From: Paramecium octaurelia
Lineage: Eukaryota > Ciliophora > Oligohymenophorea > Peniculida > Parameciidae
Assembly: GCA_905182995.1 (NCBI GenBank)
Contig: CAJJDP010000032.1
Span: 309,221 to 373,220, forward strand
Length of the DNA: 64,000 bases
Reading direction: 5' to 3'
In this document: piece by piece, positions 48,368 to 61,439 of the stretch
Layout: each line of letters starts with the position of its first letter
How positions within the stretch are numbered: position 1 is the first letter of the stretch
Notes under the pieces: generated by a model
The model's input: only the letters and a program-made list of their open reading frames with translations
Database searches by the model: none
What the model was told of the DNA's origin: nothing
Made by a program: the position numbers and the translations under genes

Positions 48368-49887
48368 ATGTTAAGATATTAATCAGAGGAAAGCGAAGCT
48401 AAATTAAAGTCTCTTTAATTACCATCAATTAAGTCAAGCCATACAGTGTTAGGAGCATCTGAACTAGAATAAATTAAATCTCATCTTAGTATTGGTGAAC
48501 AAAAATCGAAGAAAGTATAACTTAAATATGTTAGGTTAGACTCTTGACAACAATCAAAGAGTTTGGGCTTAGAGAATCGAGAAATAGAGGTCATAGAAGG
48601 AGAAGGAGAAGTTCGATAAATTTTAGATAGAGGAGGAAGAGAGAAGGAAGATGGATAAGGTTGAAACTGAGTATCAGGAGAAATTAAAGTAGGATTAAGT
48701 TGTTGATGCAAATAACAAGATATTTAGTCAAAGGGGAGAGTAATTCAAAAAACGATTTTTAGTGTACGCAATATGAAGTCAAAAATGCTAATGAGTGAGA
48801 ATGAGAAAATTAATGATGCTCTTGTTCGGTTTAATAAGGAAAGACAAGAAATGCAAATGACCCTTGAAGCTGAAAGGCTAAAGGATCTAGAAGGGAAGAG
48901 ATAAATGGACGAGCAAGCAGAGTTGGAGAAGAATCAATAAAAGGATCAATTAAAGAGAGAGACCTATGCTGTTTTAGCAAAATAACACAATGAGATGAAG
49001 GAGAAGTATTTTAAGGAATATACAAAATTGCAATAGGAGGGATAATTGATAAAAAGACAAGCAGAAGAGGAAGAATAGGAAAAAGAGTATCTATGAATAT
49101 ATTGTTAGAAAGAAGAAGGAGGAGGAGAAGTTGAAGAAGCAAAAACTATTAGCAGAAAGATAGAAATTTATGGATGTTAAATAATCTATACAGGACGAGG
49201 AATAGAAATAATTAGACAAGGAAGCAAAGGATAGAGATCATTTTGATAGTAAAAAGGAAAGAGTTCTAGAGATGAGAAAACAAAGAGTACATCTAATCTA
49301 ATTTATTAGGAAGCTTAAAAACTAGATCGTTAAATGCAACTTAAATAAAGAATATATGATATGAGAGTAGTGCAATTGAAAGAATAGGAAGATAATTATA
49401 TGCAAAGAGTGCAGAAGCATGCAGAAGAGTTGTAAAGACATGAGGAAGAAGTAGCTAGACAAAAGGAGTTGGAGAAGATTTAAATGATAAAAGAAGGAGA
49501 AACATTTAGATAAAGATAGTTGAAGTTGAGGGAAACTGTCAAAGAGAAGGAAGAGGTGGATGCGAAAAAAGAGTAGGTGGTAAAAATTAATGCTTTGTAA
49601 TAATTGGCTGAGATTGAAGAATAATAAAAAGAAATTTTGAGAAAACGCAATAAAGAATTATTGGATTATTAAAAAATATAAATAGTATTGTTATTATTAA
49701 AAAAAAGGAACAAAAAAAATTAGCTAGGAGGGAATAATATATGAATGAACTTAAATAATCCAAATAAATAGAATTGAGGGCTTAATAAGATAGAGATACC
49801 TTTATGAATTGGGCAAAATAGCAGGTGGAAGAAACTAGAGAACAAGGTTTAAATTTATATCCTTTAATGAAGACATTAAAATTATGA
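48368..49887 (+). CDS. Coiled-coil protein, probable ciliary (trichohyalin-plectin-homology type)
   Basis: About 467 residues, five introns (25, 23, 22, 23 and 23 nt), exact frame. After a short polar head, almost the whole chain is highly charged helix rich in E, K, Q and R (EKQRSQKEKEKFDKF, RRKMDKVETEYQEKL, KDQLKRETYAVLAKQHNEMK). It ends FMNWAKQQVEETREQGLNLY, a tail like those of axonemal inner-junction and lumenal proteins of the CFAP45/CFAP210 group. In a heavily ciliated cell a microtubule-inner-protein role is likely, though assigned by pattern only. Its stop lies 31 nt from the stop of the convergent CCCH gene. Confidence 0.75.
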
Positions 49888-49918
49888 TTTAATTAAAGTT
49901 AACAAAATAAAAATGTGT

Positions 49919-50631
49919 TCAGCTTTATTCACTTTCTTTTCTGCTTGTATTGTTTGACAACAATAACTATTCGAACCTGTCTGATTATTTACAAAGTGAT
50001 ACGAAGATCGACAATCGACTAAATGTTAAAGAGATTCATACTTTCTACAACTATTAATGATTAGTTCATCTCTTCTGAAGTTCAATTTTCTGCCAAATAT
50101 TTTATAAAGATGGTGAAATCTTTGTAAATCAAATCTCAAAGTTTGATCCAATTTAGCTATCAATTAATGTCAATTCATACTTGGATTCAAAGGAACCATC
50201 AACTTTAAATCTTTGTATTACTTCTCGATAAACTCTCTTTGCTCTACTACATCAATACATTAAGAATGTAAAAATTGACATTTTTGACCAAAGTAGCAAG
50301 AACCACTAAAGTACCTTCTGCAAGGTTTAGTCTTCTTCAAGACTTAGTCCTAGAAAGTTGATTAATAATAAGAAGGAGAGTGAGCAAAAAAACACTAAAT
50401 ATAAAATTTAAACAATATTACTTGTTCTCCATATTTACAAATACCCATAATTTGATAATTTCGACATAGCTCCTTCTTTTTTTTCCTTGGTTCTTCTTCC
50501 AAAAATTGTTTTTTATTCTTAATTTTCTTTTCTACCACTTCAAAAGACTCTTCCGATTTTGCATCGCTTTAATTATCAATTGAGTGTTCTGTACTGTGTG
50601 ACTAGTGATCTATCAATGGTATTTGAGCCAT
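49919..50631 (-). CDS. Tandem CCCH zinc finger RNA-binding protein
   Basis: About 211 residues, introns of 27, 24 and 26 nt, exact frame. Two CCCH fingers are visible: CRNYQIMGICKYGEQCFFAH (C-x8-C-x5-C-x3-H) and CRRYFSGSCYFGQKCQFLH (C-x7-C-x5-C-x3-H), about 20 residues apart, each preceded by a lysine-rich lead-in. This is the TTP/Tis11 arrangement that binds AU-rich mRNA elements and often promotes decay. The N-terminus is acidic and serine-rich. The 27-nt intron interrupts finger one. Confidence 0.9.
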
Positions 50632-50705
50632 GTCCTTTAAATATTAATAATTTATAATTTCTTTAGAAAAAAGGAGCAAAATTTATTAATTATCGTTAAA
50701 ATTGA

Positions 50706-52867
50706 ATGCTAACAGATAGTCCATCTTATAAACGTTCCAATAAGGAGAACTCTCCAAAATACTGCTCTGTTATCAGATAAAGCAATATATCTCATAAGCT
50801 TATCAATGAAGTCTTAAACATCGGATCTGATTATCTCCAGGATCAATTGGAGTAAATAGATCGTAAAATAATTCAATACCAATGTAACATCAAGTAGAAG
50901 ATAACAACTCTACTTGGTGAATCAACATGTTCCATTGACTAATAGATATATCAAAACAAACTACAAGATTTACGAATGGAAGAACAAAAGTACTATAAAC
51001 AAATAATTTAGTTATCAGTAAATGCAAAGTGATATTGATAAATAATAATCTGTACTTTATGACTATTACGAAACTGAATTCAATAAACTCAAATTACAAT
51101 ATGAAGTGGCTACATAAGAACATCAGTAATTCATTAAAGAAAGAAGTGAAGTTCATCAAACCTATAATTAAATCTTGGAAACCAAAGCCATGTTATAAGA
51201 AGATTTGAATGGGAAGCTCCTCCAACGAGCAGAGTTGGTTGGTTAGAAAGAGGAATTAGAAGAGTTTGTAGAACAACTCAAAAATGAGCATCCTTAACTT
51301 ACTGAAATTGTTGAATCAATTTATTAATGTGATCAAAAAGCCAAAGATATTGTTAAAAATATTAATAATATTACAAATCAGATTTAATTATTATATTGTT
51401 AACAAGATGAGAAAAAGAAATAACTAGCTTCATTTCATTAAACCACTTTACTTGAAGTTTAGGTACATCAATAAACCCAAAAAGTTAAATCTTTAAGAAA
51501 TAAGATTGTACCTATCTAAAAAAGCCTGAATCTACAGCATCCAGATTCTATTCTTAATGAATTTGTTTTGTATTATGGAAATTCACCCATTTAACTGGAG
51601 TCTATAGAATTTTAATCCAAATTGTCTACTTTTATACAGCAATTTCGAAATAACCTATTTAAATAAGGGAACTAAGGAAATAACTGGGGAAGTATGAAGG
51701 AATTTGTTTTCTAATTGGAGCAATTCATTTTAGCTTCTTTATCACAAAGATTAATTTAATTTTAGCTATCTGTAATAATTATTTACTTATATAGGATTTG
51801 AAACATAGCTTGAAACAATTTGGAGATGAGCTGTTATTATCTAATGAAGTTTGCACTATTGATTATTAAGTAGAAGTGAAAAAACAATAAATAAGAGAAT
51901 TAGAAGATGAAAAGTCTTCAACCTTATATAGAAGAGAAATGTATATCTGTCTTTCATTAATAGATTATATGATTAATTTTAAGACAGGATTAGTTAATAA
52001 AGCGATGCTGCTTTTCAATAGTATCAGGATTAGAATGAAGAAGAGCTTAATAATATTTTAACTTAATTTGGTAATTCAGAATATAAGTCAATTCTTGATT
52101 AGACTATGAAGGAGATGAAGTAGTTAATGCAGGATTAAGAAGAAGTAAAATCCATTTTAATATTTTAGGAATAATTTAATAATACTTATAAGCTACTCTA
52201 ATAATATTATCTTTAAGATTTAGCCATTAAGACTAATATCCAAATTGTAGACTAAGAAATAATTCCACAATTAAAGAATATTTCATAATCAATAATTAAT
52301 GCAAAGAAAGAGTTCGAAAAAGCTAGTGGAAGCGAAAGACCTTTCGTTGAACGTTAAAATAAAATAGAATATGAAATTGAATAATTAGAATAAGAATTCA
52401 AGAAGAAAATAGATCATTTTAATAATTAGGAGACAGAATTATAAAAATACTTAGGTTCAATAAAGTTAGCGATTGAGAACACTTAAGAGTAATTATTGTC
52501 TAAAAATAAACCTAATAAGGCATTGTTGGAGTAAGAAATATTACAACTCAACAATATGTTGACTTAATTATAAGAACAAAAAAAATAGATTGAAGCTTCA
52601 TAATTTAGCAAATCTCCTCAAAAGACTGATGCAAGTAGAAGAAGTTCTAATGGAGGTATTTTAGCAATTTCAAAATCTTTAAACCAATTTTAGAAATTGC
52701 GCAAAGAGCCAACACCAAATAGTTTTAACAACAGTGTGGTAAAAGGTATAACACCTTCAAAAGAATCCTCGAATTTGTATCATGTTGCTAAATATCCGAA
52801 GCCAAATTGCAAATCATCATAAGAATTACGTCTAAAATCCAATATTTCCTTAAAATCAATAAAATGA
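50706..52867 (+). CDS. Long coiled-coil protein
   Basis: About 697 residues, introns of 22, 23 and 23 nt, exact frame. The N-terminus is serine-rich (MLTDSPSYKRSNKENSP). Long heptad-like helices follow (QLEQIDRKIIQYQCNIKQKI, KEELEEFVEQLKNEH, EIEQLEQEFKKKIDHF), then a basic, serine-rich tail (KTDASRRSSNGG, KEPTPNSFNNS). A central segment with QQFRNNLFKQGN and FQLEQFILASLSQ looks more globular. It is probably a cytoskeletal or basal-body scaffold; no orthologue recognised. Confidence 0.75.
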
Positions 52868-53298
52868 TTTGATTTATTACTTACTAATGTTTTTGAATAT
52901 ATTCATCCTAAAAAACTGAAATTTGATAAAAGCTATTTTTAATTTCTCTACAAATCCTATAATAATTCTATAATCCAATTGTTTTTATTAAGATTCTTAA
53001 ATTTTTATTTATAATTCATGTAAATGTTGAAATGAAGAAACAGTTTCAATATTAAAGCAATTAGCTCTTTTTTATAATTTCTTTGTCTTAAAACTTTTGT
53101 GAAACTTGTGTCAATATGACCATAATTTTTCTAATTTATCTTTATTTAATAATTATTAATTTTGAAACTCCTTAACCTTGCTTTATGATCATTTAACTAA
53201 AATCATTCTAGGGCATCTTTAATTTTATCACAAATAGTCCAGTAGGTTGACTTTTGTTTGATTATGTCTTCCATTCCCCTTAGACAAAGCCATATGTT
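52868..53298 (+). other. Intergenic, AT-rich
   Basis: About 430 nt with no convincing gene. A second candidate start for the next gene lies at 53267 (ATG TCT TCC ATT CCC). Confidence 0.4.
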
Positions 53299-54514
53299 AT
53301 GTTCTTAAATGGGAGGATCTTAAAGATCTTATAATTGGGAAATTACAATTGTTTTGGTATTCCTATTCATCACTTATTGAAATATATAAAAAATAATTTT
53401 TATATTCTCATGTAGGTTTCAATCGAGATTGCAACATGGACTCACAACAATCATGGATTATTTGATTATGAATCAAAAGAATTGAAGACTTCTAAAATAA
53501 ATGTGAGAAACACAACTAACTTAATATTGAATGGTAAGATATTCCATTGATATTAAAACAGAAGACAATTCTGACACCATTGTATAATCTGATAATGTTG
53601 GTGGTGATTGCATTGGCTCAATAAGTTTTGAAGGCAATTCAATATGTAAATTGATAATGCATTTGTAGATTTTTAAAGCAATCCAGACTTTTAAGATGCA
53701 TATGTGAAATTAGACCCAAAATAAAAATAATAGTTATAAGCAGGAGACCTCTTCAAATTTGGAAGAATGTAAAAGTTACTCTAAAGCTAAGGGAATATTT
53801 TGTTTCAGAGTTAAACAACGGAGACAAAGTACAGATGGCCGAAGACCATTACAATTTAGAAAGACACATTAAAATACAAAAGAAGAAGGATCCAAGACAG
53901 TGTAGGTTTTGTTTAATGGATGATTAAGAGGAAACTGAGGACCCAAAAAATCCATTTCTCTAAGATTTGTGTAGTTGCAAAGGATTAATGGCATATGTTC
54001 ATTTTGAATGTTTGAAGTCATGGGTTAATTTTCAAAATCGAATTTCATGCAAATAAACCTTGAACACAGTTTAATACCATTGGAATAAAGTCTTGGAATG
54101 TGATGTATGATATTTAAATTCAGGTAGGTATGTAAAGACCCCCTTCCAGCTCGAGTCTATATTGAGAATCAACCTGAGCCTCTATAGATGATTTAAGTGG
54201 AGAAATTAGATGGTCCTTACATCATACTCGAGTAGATCACAAGACAGGAAAGTCTATCTAAAAGTCTGACATTTATGCATGCTTTTGGGTCGTGTTCTGT
54301 CTCGATAGGCAGAGGACACAATAGTGAGATCAGATGTCAAGATATATCAGTCTCAAGAAATCATGCCAATATCTCATATGAAAAATTCTGGTACATATAA
54401 GATCAAGGGAGCAAATTTGGTACTCTGAGGATCATTCAAAGCAAACTACAATTACTAAAGGAAGTTTAAGAAATATAAATTGGAAGAGTCTTGCTCAAGA
54501 TCAAAATAATTTGA
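53299..54514 (+). CDS. FHA and RING-CH (MARCH-type) E3 ubiquitin ligase
   Basis: About 372 residues, introns of 28, 23, 23 and 23 nt, exact frame from this start. Order: an N-terminal FHA-like beta domain ending GDLFKFGRMEYFVSEL; a RING-CH finger with CRFC, CSCKG, HFECLKSW and CDVC in the C4HC3 spacing; then a C-terminal FHA domain with SVSIGRGHNSEIRCQD, VSRNHANISY and DQGSKFGTL. FHA domains bind phosphothreonine, so the enzyme could ubiquitinate phosphorylated partners. Most MARCH proteins are membrane-bound, but I see no membrane helix here. Start uncertain (53267 in another frame, or 53299). Confidence 0.85.
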
Positions 54515-54610
54515 AAATCATTTATATATATATATTTTATAGTTAAAAATGAATAAAATTCTAGGATATATTTGCATTTGTAGATATAATAGAGAAGTAA
54601 ACTCTGAATA

Positions 54611-55448
54611 TCATTTCAGTTTGTAAGCTTTCATTATTAGATAGTCATGAGATGGTTTCCGAATGACACATTATTTTTGTTGTTTTCCAGCAATGTAAAT
54701 TTATTTTAAAATTGTTAAAGGGACAATATTTTTGATTGAGGGAAGTGATTAAATGAAATGTTGAGTATTTTTGAGAAGAGATCTTTGAGTGTCTTACTAA
54801 TCAACTTAAAAGCTGTCTCTTTGAGTCGAGGGTAAATTAATCATCAACTATGAATTAATAGAGGAGTATTGGGCTTTAATTTTTTTTTCATTTATTTATT
54901 TTATTTTAAATTCCTTAATTATTGTTTATTTCTTCTTTTATCCTTATCTAGTAAATGAGAGTAGCTTTAAGTCTGAAGATATTGCTTGTTGAGTACGAAC
55001 TTCAAAATCATCATGTTTCCTTTCGAATTTGGTTTTTATACCGCATCCTCCACAATTACAACTCTTTCTTCTGCACATCTCTTTAACTCTTTTAATGATT
55101 TTATGATGATATAATTCCATGTTATCTGTAAATAAAACTGTTTTTTCCCTCTCCCTTCTACTTGGTCTAATCCTTACATTCTTATCATTCGACAATAAAC
55201 ACATATGATAAAGTATGCTTTTGGATCTGTACCCTTAAAATACAACTTCAAATTTAAATGTTACCTTGCTCTATGAGTGATTTAGGGATGCTTTTTGTGT
55301 GTAAGTAAGGACGATTATATAAGCTTAAACTAGTAGATGCTAGTGTTCTCGAAGGTCTATGGGACCTTGCATCACAAGTTTCTTGGTTGTATGATTCTTC
55401 ATTTAGTGTAGTAAATCTTGATGAATGATGAGAGTGCTTATAGAACAT
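54611..55448 (-). CDS. Hypothetical basic protein, 268 residues
   Basis: One 31-nt intron; spliced length divides by three. The start is MFYKHSHHSSRFTTLNEESY. The middle has a short cysteine cluster (MCRRKSCNCGGCGIKTKF) that could bind metal, flanked by basic helices. The C-terminal third is rich in Q, S and hydrophobic residues (SQLMINLPSTQRDSF). The region 54880-54940 is very AT-rich, so the C-terminal part is less certain than the N-terminal part. No family recognised. Confidence 0.6.
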
Positions 55449-55623
55449 TTATTAATTAGCTCTATGACAAAATTATTGAATATAAATTTATTTAGATTTC
55501 CAGTATACTTTACTCTCTGCTTTTTAGGAAGTCATTTATTCATTCAATGGATCACAAGAATATATTAAAACTTAGCTATGAGTACAAAATAGATAATTAG
55601 AATTTCACATAATTATTTTAAAT

Positions 55624-58600
55624 ATGAATTAAAATTAGTAAGACACCGAAGGGCCAATCTCAAAATTAAATCAGTTGATGTTAACAGATGAACCCATAGG
55701 TGAAATCTAAGATTTTCTCAATTATTCATTATCCGATGGATGCTTCTCAATTCAAGGTTCGAAAGTCAACACCAATAACAACATACCTAGTTAAAGCTCT
55801 AAACACAAAGGCCATGAATCAAAAAGAGTTACCTTTGACTCCTCTATTAACAGTCCAACAACCTAATTTTTGATGAATCGAAAAAGCTAAAAATCTTCCG
55901 ATCCTCAACAATTATAGCATCAACAACAATAAATATTCAGTGTAATCTAATTTTGTTTTATCAAACGATTCATTAACAGAATAAGTTGGAAAAAGAAAAT
56001 CAACTCATAATTCAACCTTTATTAATACAATATCATCCGAGATTTAGGGTCTTCTTTTAATTTAAAACTCTTTCGTGATAGTGCATTGAATTTGAAGCCT
56101 ATGATCAGCTAATTCAGTCAGTCTTCTGATGGGTTGCAGTAGATTATCAAAAAAAAGTATGAATTGTCTTACTATTAATAATAGGGAATTGTCCAAAAAA
56201 ATAAAAAAGTAAATTACACATTTAAAGACATGCAAGGATAATTTAATTAAAAAAATTGAATAGGAAATAGAAAAGATTCCACTGATTACACCTGAATCTC
56301 GTTTGAAAATAGTGTGGGATTGTGTAGTAATGTTAAGTAGACTCTATTTTCTATTTACAATACCAATAGATTTGGCATGGAATAAATATAAAATCATATA
56401 CGGAGAGCTTTACCTTCCAACAATTATGATGATCCTCCTATTGGTTTTTGATTTCATTTTGAGTTTCAATAGTTCATTTTATTAATTTGGATAAATAGTA
56501 AGTAATAGAGCAACAATCGCTAAGAATGTAATAAGTAAAAGTTATGGATTGGAAGCGATATCAATATTAATTCTAATTATTTACGCCATAATTTCTAATT
56601 CCTCTTAAGAATAAGAATTCAATCTGTTAACAGAATGGTGGGATTTATTAATGCTATTGTTTTATGTACAATGTAGGAATATTCCTAAATTGATAAGTCA
56701 AGTCGAGGAAACCCTAAATTTGTCAAAGCCTAGTAGTTCTCTATTGGAATTATTTAAATTATTGTTAGTGTTGTTCTTTGTTTTACATTGCTACTCATGT
56801 CTTTGGTATTTTGTAATTTATTCCATTTAATATTTGTTTAGGTTGGTTATTACAGTTACTTGTATTCAGAAAAAGGGAGCTGGTTAGAATTCTACCACGT
56901 AGAACATGAAACTTGGTAAGTGTAATATTTGTATTCATTTTACTTCTCGACTGTTACAATGTTTACAATAGGTTATGGAGATGTTGTGCCCATCAGTTAT
57001 TTAGAAAGAGTGATTGCCATTCTGTATATGATGATATGCAGTATTCAACTAAGTTACAGTGTCAGTACTGTTGGTGCCATAATTGATACCATCTCTGCTT
57101 ATGGACAGGAGAAGATGCGAAAAATGAGAAAGATAAATGCTTATATGCAAAATAGAAAGATTGAGTATTAATTGCAGTATCAGATAAGAGAATACTTGAA
57201 CTATTATTGGGAATCATAAAATCAAGTTGAGAATGATGAACTCAACGAAATCATTAATTAGTTATCAGAGAATCTCAAAGAGAAATTGATGAATCAATCA
57301 AATTCTTTGATTTTGAATGAATGTCCATTATTTTAACATAATTTTAGTGATGCATTGAAATCTAAGTTAGTAAACAAAATAAAATAAACAGTAATTTAAC
57401 CAGAAAATATAATAAACTTTGATTCACTATTTCCTCAATTACCACCAGGTTAATTGTTTGTTTGTTTCGTTGAATTTGGAGACATTCAAATCTTTATTCA
57501 AAATGATTCAATTGATCAAGTACTTGATAATCCATAGATTGCTGAAGTTTTTAAGGTTGGCAAAGGTTCTAGCTTGGGTATTATCAGTTTCATAAGTGGT
57601 AAGCAATCTTAGGAGAGATTCAGGAGTGTTGGGTTTTCGAAATTGCTATTGCTATCAAGAGATGACTTTTTAAAAGTGATATAGGATTTCCCAGAAGATT
57701 ATGAGAGATTTAGGAATCTTTATGATAGTCTATAATTTGAGGACATAAGTGTGTTACAAATGAAATGTTTTAGTTGCAATTCCAAGAATCATAGAGTACT
57801 TTAATGTCCCTTATTACATTACATACCTGACAGAGAATTGATTTTAAAAAGATATTGTTACAGTGAGTCACAAAAAAGAAATTCTAAATACGAGCGAAAT
57901 CCTTTTAGATAGAGAGGTTACTTTGCAGCTCGATTTGATTAAGAAGTCATAGAATAAGAAGCAAATTCATTTAATAATAATAATTGGAAGTGGGCAGAAT
58001 TTTATGAAGAACCAGAAGAAGATCAATTAAAGAAAAGTGAAATTCAATAATAATAATAAGTTGTACCAATCTTAGAATAAAGTAATTCTAACTTATAGGC
58101 ATAATAATAATAACTATAATAATCACAAAGTCTCGTTCTTCCCGTTTAACAAGTAACAGATCAATCCTCCAAAGTCAATTTAGAACCACCATCAATTAAG
58201 AAAAAGGCCACTCTATTCAAGTAGAGAACAAAAACTATTGAATTATTAGACATTGATGATAAATAATTGAAAGCATCACTTATGAGTAAAGCTAGGAACT
58301 AGAATATTTTCAATAATAATCTTATGATAATAAAAGAGGAGGACAATCAAGAGAATTCTCCAAAGGAAAAACACACTTAAGGCAGGGCATCATTTAGTTT
58401 AGATATGTATCGGAAGAAACCTAAGGAAGGTATTCAGAAAATGAAGAAAGTAGTCTAAATGATTACGAATATGAATAGAATGAAGAAAAGACCAAAGATA
58501 AAAAAGGAAACAAAATCTATTTTCAATCAATTCCTTGAAGTACTTCAATCTTAGCAATTTCTCAAAGGAATATAACAGAAAGTGAAAATTAGAATAAAAC

Positions 58601-59073
58601 AAATTTAAGATGGGAAGAAATAAATACTATAGGAGAAAGACATTTAAGATACGATGTTGTTAGAGATTAAGATAAAGATGTAAATAGAGTAATTAAATGA
58701 ATATTAAAAGAAGGATTAAGAGTTAGTAATGGAGTCATATAAAAAATATAAATAATATTAGATTTAAAATAATTTAGATTAAATTTTAGAAAAGATATAC
58801 TTTTATAAACAATAGCATACATTGAATAATGAATTAAAGAGTTCATAATCTAAACTATTAAAATATATGATTTATCCAGAAATATTTTTTGAAAAATATA
58901 GGTATCAATAGGTGATAATCCCAAAATTTGAAATAGAAGAATCAAGAAGAGGATCAGATTAAGATACCGAACAAACTTTGAAGCGGAGTCGTATGCTTAA
59001 AAAGAGTTTTAGAAACTTAAAGTTGTCTCAAATCAGGCCGATGTCAGATGGCACTGGAAAGTTTCAGATGTGA
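55624..59073 (+). CDS. Voltage/cyclic-nucleotide-type K+ channel (EAG/CNG class)
   Basis: A polar N-terminus leads into transmembrane segments S1-S6 (DCVVMLSRLYFLFTIPIDLA, LPTIMMILLLVFDFILS, LLELFKLLLVLFFVLHCYS). The pore carries TVTMFTIGYGDVVP, the K+ selectivity filter. S6 and a C-linker follow, then a cyclic-nucleotide-binding-like domain (LFVCFVEFGDIQIFIQ, GKGSSLGIISFISG) and a C-terminus with CFSCNSKNHRVLQC and glutamine-rich helices. A 29-nt intron before the pore is certain. The frame changes between about 55880 and 56160 require further short introns that I could not place. It acts in the surface or ciliary membrane to control potential. Confidence 0.9.
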
Positions 59074-59168
59074 TTCATCATAATAATAGTATTCATTTAT
59101 ATCGATAAAATATATTAATATTCTGCGTTTATTTTTGATGTTAAGATAGAAAGCTAAATAATTAAATT

Positions 59169-61134
59169 ATGAATAATTAATAGAGTAGGAACTTTGTCGG
59201 AAAGAAGATTGATGATTATATACTTGTAGATGTATTAGGCACAGGAGCCTTCGGTTAAGTAATTCTTCAATTTAGATTAATTAAGGTTTTCTCTGCTTAG
59301 AATATCATTACTAAGGAGTCCGTGGCCATCAAGTCTGTGTCTAAAGCTAAATTGTAATCATTTTGATTTGATAGTTATTAGGAAAGAACATAATGGCTTA
59401 GTTGGATAATTACTAAAGACAGAAGTTTAAGTACTTGCTTAATGCAGCAATATTAATGTGGTTAAGATGAATAAGTATCTGGAAAGCGAGAATAATTGCT
59501 ATTTAGTAATGGAATATTGCAATTGTAATCTAATTCATTAATGCCAATATAGAAGGAGATCTTGAATAATTGTGGAAGAAAAAGAATAGAATAATCCCAG
59601 AAGTAGAAGCTATCTAGTATATCAAATAGATATTAAATGGCATGAGAGGGTAAGACAATTAAAAAATTATAGATTGCACGAAATGAATGTAATTCATCGA
59701 GATTTAAAATTGCCAAATATACTAATCTCTAATAATGTTCTAAAAATAGGAGATTTGGGTTTTGCTAAAAGAATGGAGAGCTTAGACGGAGTTGTCAAAG
59801 AAGCATTAGGTACTTTAGGCACTATGGCACCTGAAATCATAGAGTTTAAGCCATATGGGATTCTTGCTGACATGTTTTCCATTGGAGCAATTTACTATCA
59901 AATGCTCTTTGGAGTACTCCCCTTCAGTATTAAAAGCTACAATGATTTCTTGAGGGATGTCAAATCAAGTATATTCTATAGTATTATTCTTTAAGATTAG
60001 CCTAACTTTGCAAGAAATAACATCAAAATATCTAAGGAATCATAGGAATTATTAATTAGAATGCTAAATCCAGAACCTAAATTAAGATTGTAATGGAATT
60101 AATTGTATGAGTCTCCATTATTTTCCAATCAAGTGATAAATCCAGGTACTAATTTAAAATTGACTGTTTATAGCCTTATGTTAATTAACAGTTGAATAAG
60201 TAGTTGCTAAATAAGTAGATTTGAAAATGAATAAGTAAGTCTATTAGCAAAACTAATAAAAATTTGACAACATCAATAACTAGGATATGATAAAGAAACT
60301 ATAATCTGATGTTCCAAAGTTAGAGCACAAATAAGTTTAGGATAATTCTAATGATGAGAAACTATTATAGGAGGCTCTTAAATAAAAGCAAATGTAACAA
60401 TAGAAGACGAATGATCTGAACAACGTGTTTGAGAAATATCTTAATGAAAGAAATACACTTGTATTTTTAGGCACTGTTCTCCATGAAATTCATTAGAGGA
60501 AACATACCCAAAACACTAATGTAATTACTTTGAATATTTTAGGTGTTTCTTCCTGCCTTCATTATTTCAAAGAAATTAATTATTGAAATGAATCGCTTCT
60601 TGGAGGTACTTAAAACATAGAGAAATATCTATAACTGTGCATATTTCTTTGAACTTTACACTTTCCCTTAATTTAATGCCTTTATTAAGTTATGCGAAGA
60701 GGATTACTAAATTCAGATGGCTCATTATAATGTGATACAATAACAATTACAGTATTTTATTTCATATATTTAGAATTATCCTTTAGCAAATGCAAAATTA
60801 AGCCAATGAAAAATATATATCAGAATTATAACCTGCACCTTCAGGATAATTTGAAGAGAATTATCGAGATATCTTGATCAATTATTATATGCAATTATAG
60901 GATGAAAAGGGAATAAATGACGATTAAGACAATGCTATAAATAATTTGTCTATTTATGTTTTAGATACAATATTATTTGATAAAGATGTTAAAAGATAAG
61001 TAAGGCATTCCTTTTTTTATTTATAGTTATTAAACCAGAAAGTTGAGGACTATCTCGATAAGTTCAATTTCTTGACTTGCAAAGAGAAGGATGAAATGAT
61101 TGCTTAAAAATTTTAGCAAATATATTCATTTTGA
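59169..61134 (+). CDS. ULK/Atg1-like Ser/Thr protein kinase
   Basis: About 586 residues, eight introns (27, 28, 28, 23, 28, 22, 22 and 27 nt), exact frame. Kinase motifs: LGTGAFGQVF glycine loop, VAIKSVSK catalytic Lys, YLVMEYCNQGDLEQLW hinge, HRDLKLPNILI catalytic loop, IGDLGFAKRM (DLG in place of DFG) and GTLGTMAPEI. The activation segment and GDL-x-Q-hinge resemble ULK/Atg1 kinases, which start autophagy. A C-terminal region of about 250 helical residues (FLPAFIISKKLIIEMNRFL, VEDYLDKFNFLTCKEKDEM) would fit an interaction domain. The subfamily is assigned by eye. Confidence 0.87.
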
Positions 61135-61439
61135 AATTAATATCAAATTCATTTGAATCCCAATCTCAAGGAGAATCTCTCTGAGTATGGAGGATTATTT
61201 ATATCCAAGGACCTCCTTTTAAAATTAAATTTAATTATTTAAAGATTGAAATTGGTTTCTTTTTCCCATAGATTTTTTTACTTCTATAATCGCAGATGAT
61301 GGACCTAATTAATGTAAGAAGAGGCACTTTTAATTGTATTAAATTTTTTTAGATAATACAAAATCAATTATGATTATATTATAGGATTTTAATAACCTTT
61401 AGGATTGAATTATATTTAATTAATTACCCACTTATAATT
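61135..61439 (+). other. Intergenic, AT-rich
   Basis: About 300 nt between the kinase and the PAS-domain membrane protein on the same strand. No gene is visible. Confidence 0.45.
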
